From Capnocytophaga granulosa ATCC 51502 (GTDB lineage Bacteria > Bacteroidota > Bacteroidia > Flavobacteriales > Flavobacteriaceae), in assembly GCF_000411115.1 (NCBI RefSeq), contig NZ_KE150260.1, positions 1 to 64,000 on the forward strand: 64,000 bases of DNA. The letters run 5' to 3'. Made by a program: the position numbers and the translations under genes. Below the pieces are notes generated by a model, which ran no database searches, had not been told where the DNA came from, and saw nothing but the letters and a program-made list of their open reading frames with translations. This document shows positions 63,026-64,000 of the stretch, in pieces. Every line of letters begins with the position of its first letter. The first letter of the stretch is position 1.

Positions 63026-63349
63026 ATGCAAACCTCATTAAACACTACAGAAACAGCTAACTTTTTGTCTCTCTATCAAAAAGCTGCTGCCTCTCTTTAT
63101 GCTTTTAGAAAACGCATAAAGCAGAAAGCCCTTCTATTTCTTTTGGATTGGGTTGCTATCCCTCTTTTATTCGTTACTTTCTTAGGCTTTTGGGACAAGG
63201 AAGGTTCTCTTGAACTCAAGCTATTCATTTTTGGAATTGTACTACTCTGGTGGTGTGTGGTCAAATTACTCTTATGGGATAAGTGGATAGCCGCTGCCGA
63301 AAAGAACTATAAAAAATTTTATGAGAAAGACTTGCCTAATACAAAATAA
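63026..63349 (+). CDS. Small two-helix membrane protein, unknown
   Basis: 107 residues with two hydrophobic segments ('ALLFLLDWVAIPLLFVTFLG' and 'LKLFIFGIVLLWWCVVKLLL') flanked by basic residues. The family is unknown. It has a perfect promoter and stands alone before rplS. Confidence 0.7.
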   Translation: MQTSLNTTETANFLSLYQKAAASLYAFRKRIKQKALLFLLDWVAIPLLFVTFLGFWDKEGSLELKLFIFGIVLLWWCVVKLLLWDKWIAAAEKNYKKFYEKDLPNTK

Positions 63350-63362
63350 ATAAGTATTTTTG
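63331..63362 (+). promoter_or_regulatory. rplS promoter
   Basis: CTTG (63331-63334), 20 bp, TATTTTTG (63355-63362). The start point would be at about 63369, at the beginning of the structured leader. Confidence 0.6.
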
Positions 63363-63430
63363 CGCCCGCTAAGTAACCTCTGGCGAGGGACGTGTATGTT
63401 GCTTAGGTAATACTTAATTTTTATACTTTT
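63363..63430 (+). promoter_or_regulatory. Structured mRNA leader of rplS (L19 leader candidate)
   Basis: An outer stem CTAAG/CTTAG (extended by AAC/GTT) encloses an inner hairpin CCTC-TGGC-GAGG, directly between promoter and rplS. Ribosomal-protein leaders for L19 have been described in Flavobacteria, so autoregulation by L19 is likely. Confidence 0.6.
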
Positions 63431-63781
63431 ATGGAGTCTTTATTAAAGTACGTACAAGACAATTTCATCGCTAAGAAAGATTTCCCTGAATTCTCCACAG
63501 GGGACACTATTACAGTGTATTACGAAATCAAGGAAGGAGAAAAATCCCGTGTTCAGTTCTTCAGAGGTGTGGTAATCCAACGCCGTGGTACAGGAGCTAC
63601 TGAGACTTTTACCATCCGTAAAATGTCCGGTGAGGTAGGTGTAGAGCGTATCTTCCCTATCAATATGCCTGCTATCCAAAAGATTGAAGTGAACAAATAC
63701 GGTAAAGTGCGCCGTGCACGTATCTACTACTACCGTGAATTGCGTGGTAAGAAAGCTCGTATCAAAGAAATACGAAAATAA
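63431..63781 (+). CDS. rplS: 50S ribosomal protein L19
   Basis: 116 residues, the normal size ('[20 protein letters not shown]', '[20 protein letters not shown]', '[20 protein letters not shown]'). It lies at the 30S-50S interface. Followed by a strong terminator. Confidence 0.97.
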   Translation: MESLLKYVQDNFIAKKDFPEFSTGDTITVYYEIKEGEKSRVQFFRGVVIQRRGTGATETFTIRKMSGEVGVERIFPINMPAIQKIEVNKYGKVRRARIYYYRELRGKKARIKEIRK

Positions 63782-63807
63782 TTTTTTAGCTTACACAAAG
63801 TATGAAG

Positions 63808-63838
63808 AAAGGTTGTCTTTGGACAGCCTTTTTTTATA
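63808..63838 (+). terminator. Rho-independent terminator of rplS
   Basis: AAAGGTTGTC and GACAGCCTTT pair with one G-T wobble around a TTTG loop and are followed by seven T. Confidence 0.85.
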
Positions 63839-63865
63839 AAACCTCTCCCCAAAAACACCTTATCT

Positions 63866-64000
63866 ATGAGTAGCACTTTTATCAATGGCCTCTCGTGTAT
63901 CTCCGCCCAGCCTTCTTTTTCAGGGGATTTCCCTATGCAATTCTGCGAAAACAGCAAGGAGGCTGTCCTCTTTGCTATGGAACCTCCATATAAGGACTAT
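63866..64000 (+). CDS. Beta-ketoacyl-ACP synthase-like protein, N-terminus only
   Basis: 45 codons run from ATG 63866 off the right edge ('MSSTFINGLSCISAQPSFSG'). The pattern 'fINGlgcISaQ' is typical of the ketoacyl synthases of flexirubin/aryl-polyene clusters. With so little sequence the call is tentative. Confidence 0.5.
   Translation, partial: MSSTFINGLSCISAQPSFSGDFPMQFCENSKEAVLFAMEPPYKDY

Overview
The window looks like the chromosome of a Bacteroidota of the class Flavobacteriia. Capnocytophaga or a close relative is my best guess, but the sequence does not prove it. The evidence is: a PorP/SprF protein and type IX secretion (T9SS) substrates with SprB-like repeats; promoters of the Bacteroidota type (TTTG-N19/20-TANNTTTG) before many genes; a flavobacterial-style structured leader before rplS; and overall low GC. 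No tRNA, rRNA or CRISPR array was found.

Layout. (1) 1-10.7 kb, minus strand: a T9SS cell-surface locus with an Ig-repeat protein, a PorP/SprF-SPOR fusion, a small membrane protein and a giant adhesin cut by the left edge. (2) 11.2-37.6 kb: mostly housekeeping genes, namely pbpC, kdsD, recQ, glnS, a CAP-domain protein, luxS, a frameshifted nupC-like transporter, a bifunctional nuclease, an SPFH protein, murI, alaS, feoAB, a LemA protein, a coiled-coil membrane protein and an M48 protease. An overlapping operon follows (hot-dog dehydratase, small HTH-like protein, ABC ATPase and permease, thioesterase, and a response regulator whose phospho-Asp is Asn), then a nucleotidase. (3) 37.7-59.1 kb: an AT-rich accessory region on the minus strand. 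(4) 59.2-64 kb: an ABC efflux set (ATPase, HlyD, TolC), a small membrane protein, rplS and the start of a ketoacyl synthase.

The accessory region has two parts. Part one (38.9-43.7 kb) encodes a CDC48-like AAA+ ATPase flanked by two paralogous zinc-ribbon proteins, two coiled-coil proteins, a small beta-rich protein and the C-terminal half of a caspase-like peptidase. Part two (44.3-58.9 kb) is the best candidate for an undescribed system. It has a SLOG-histidine-kinase fusion of 1170 residues, two paralogous receiver proteins (one with a HEPN-like RX4H motif), an unknown protein, a ClpX-like AAA+ unfoldase with an unknown partner, and two divergent FtsZ/tubulin-like proteins. One FtsZ-like protein keeps only the nucleotide-binding half; the other keeps the T7/C-terminal half and has lost the GTP loops. 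Three of its transcription units, including that of a papain-like lipoprotein, carry the same 15-bp box (GTATGAGTTNGTATG) 21-22 bp upstream of the -7 element. Most of part two lies between two inverted copies of a ~185-bp MITE-like element.

A second theme is intergenic DNA. Many gene ends carry arrays whose unit is always 7 bp but whose sequence differs from locus to locus. Several fold back on themselves and probably act as terminators. All family assignments were made by eye from motifs, without database searches.
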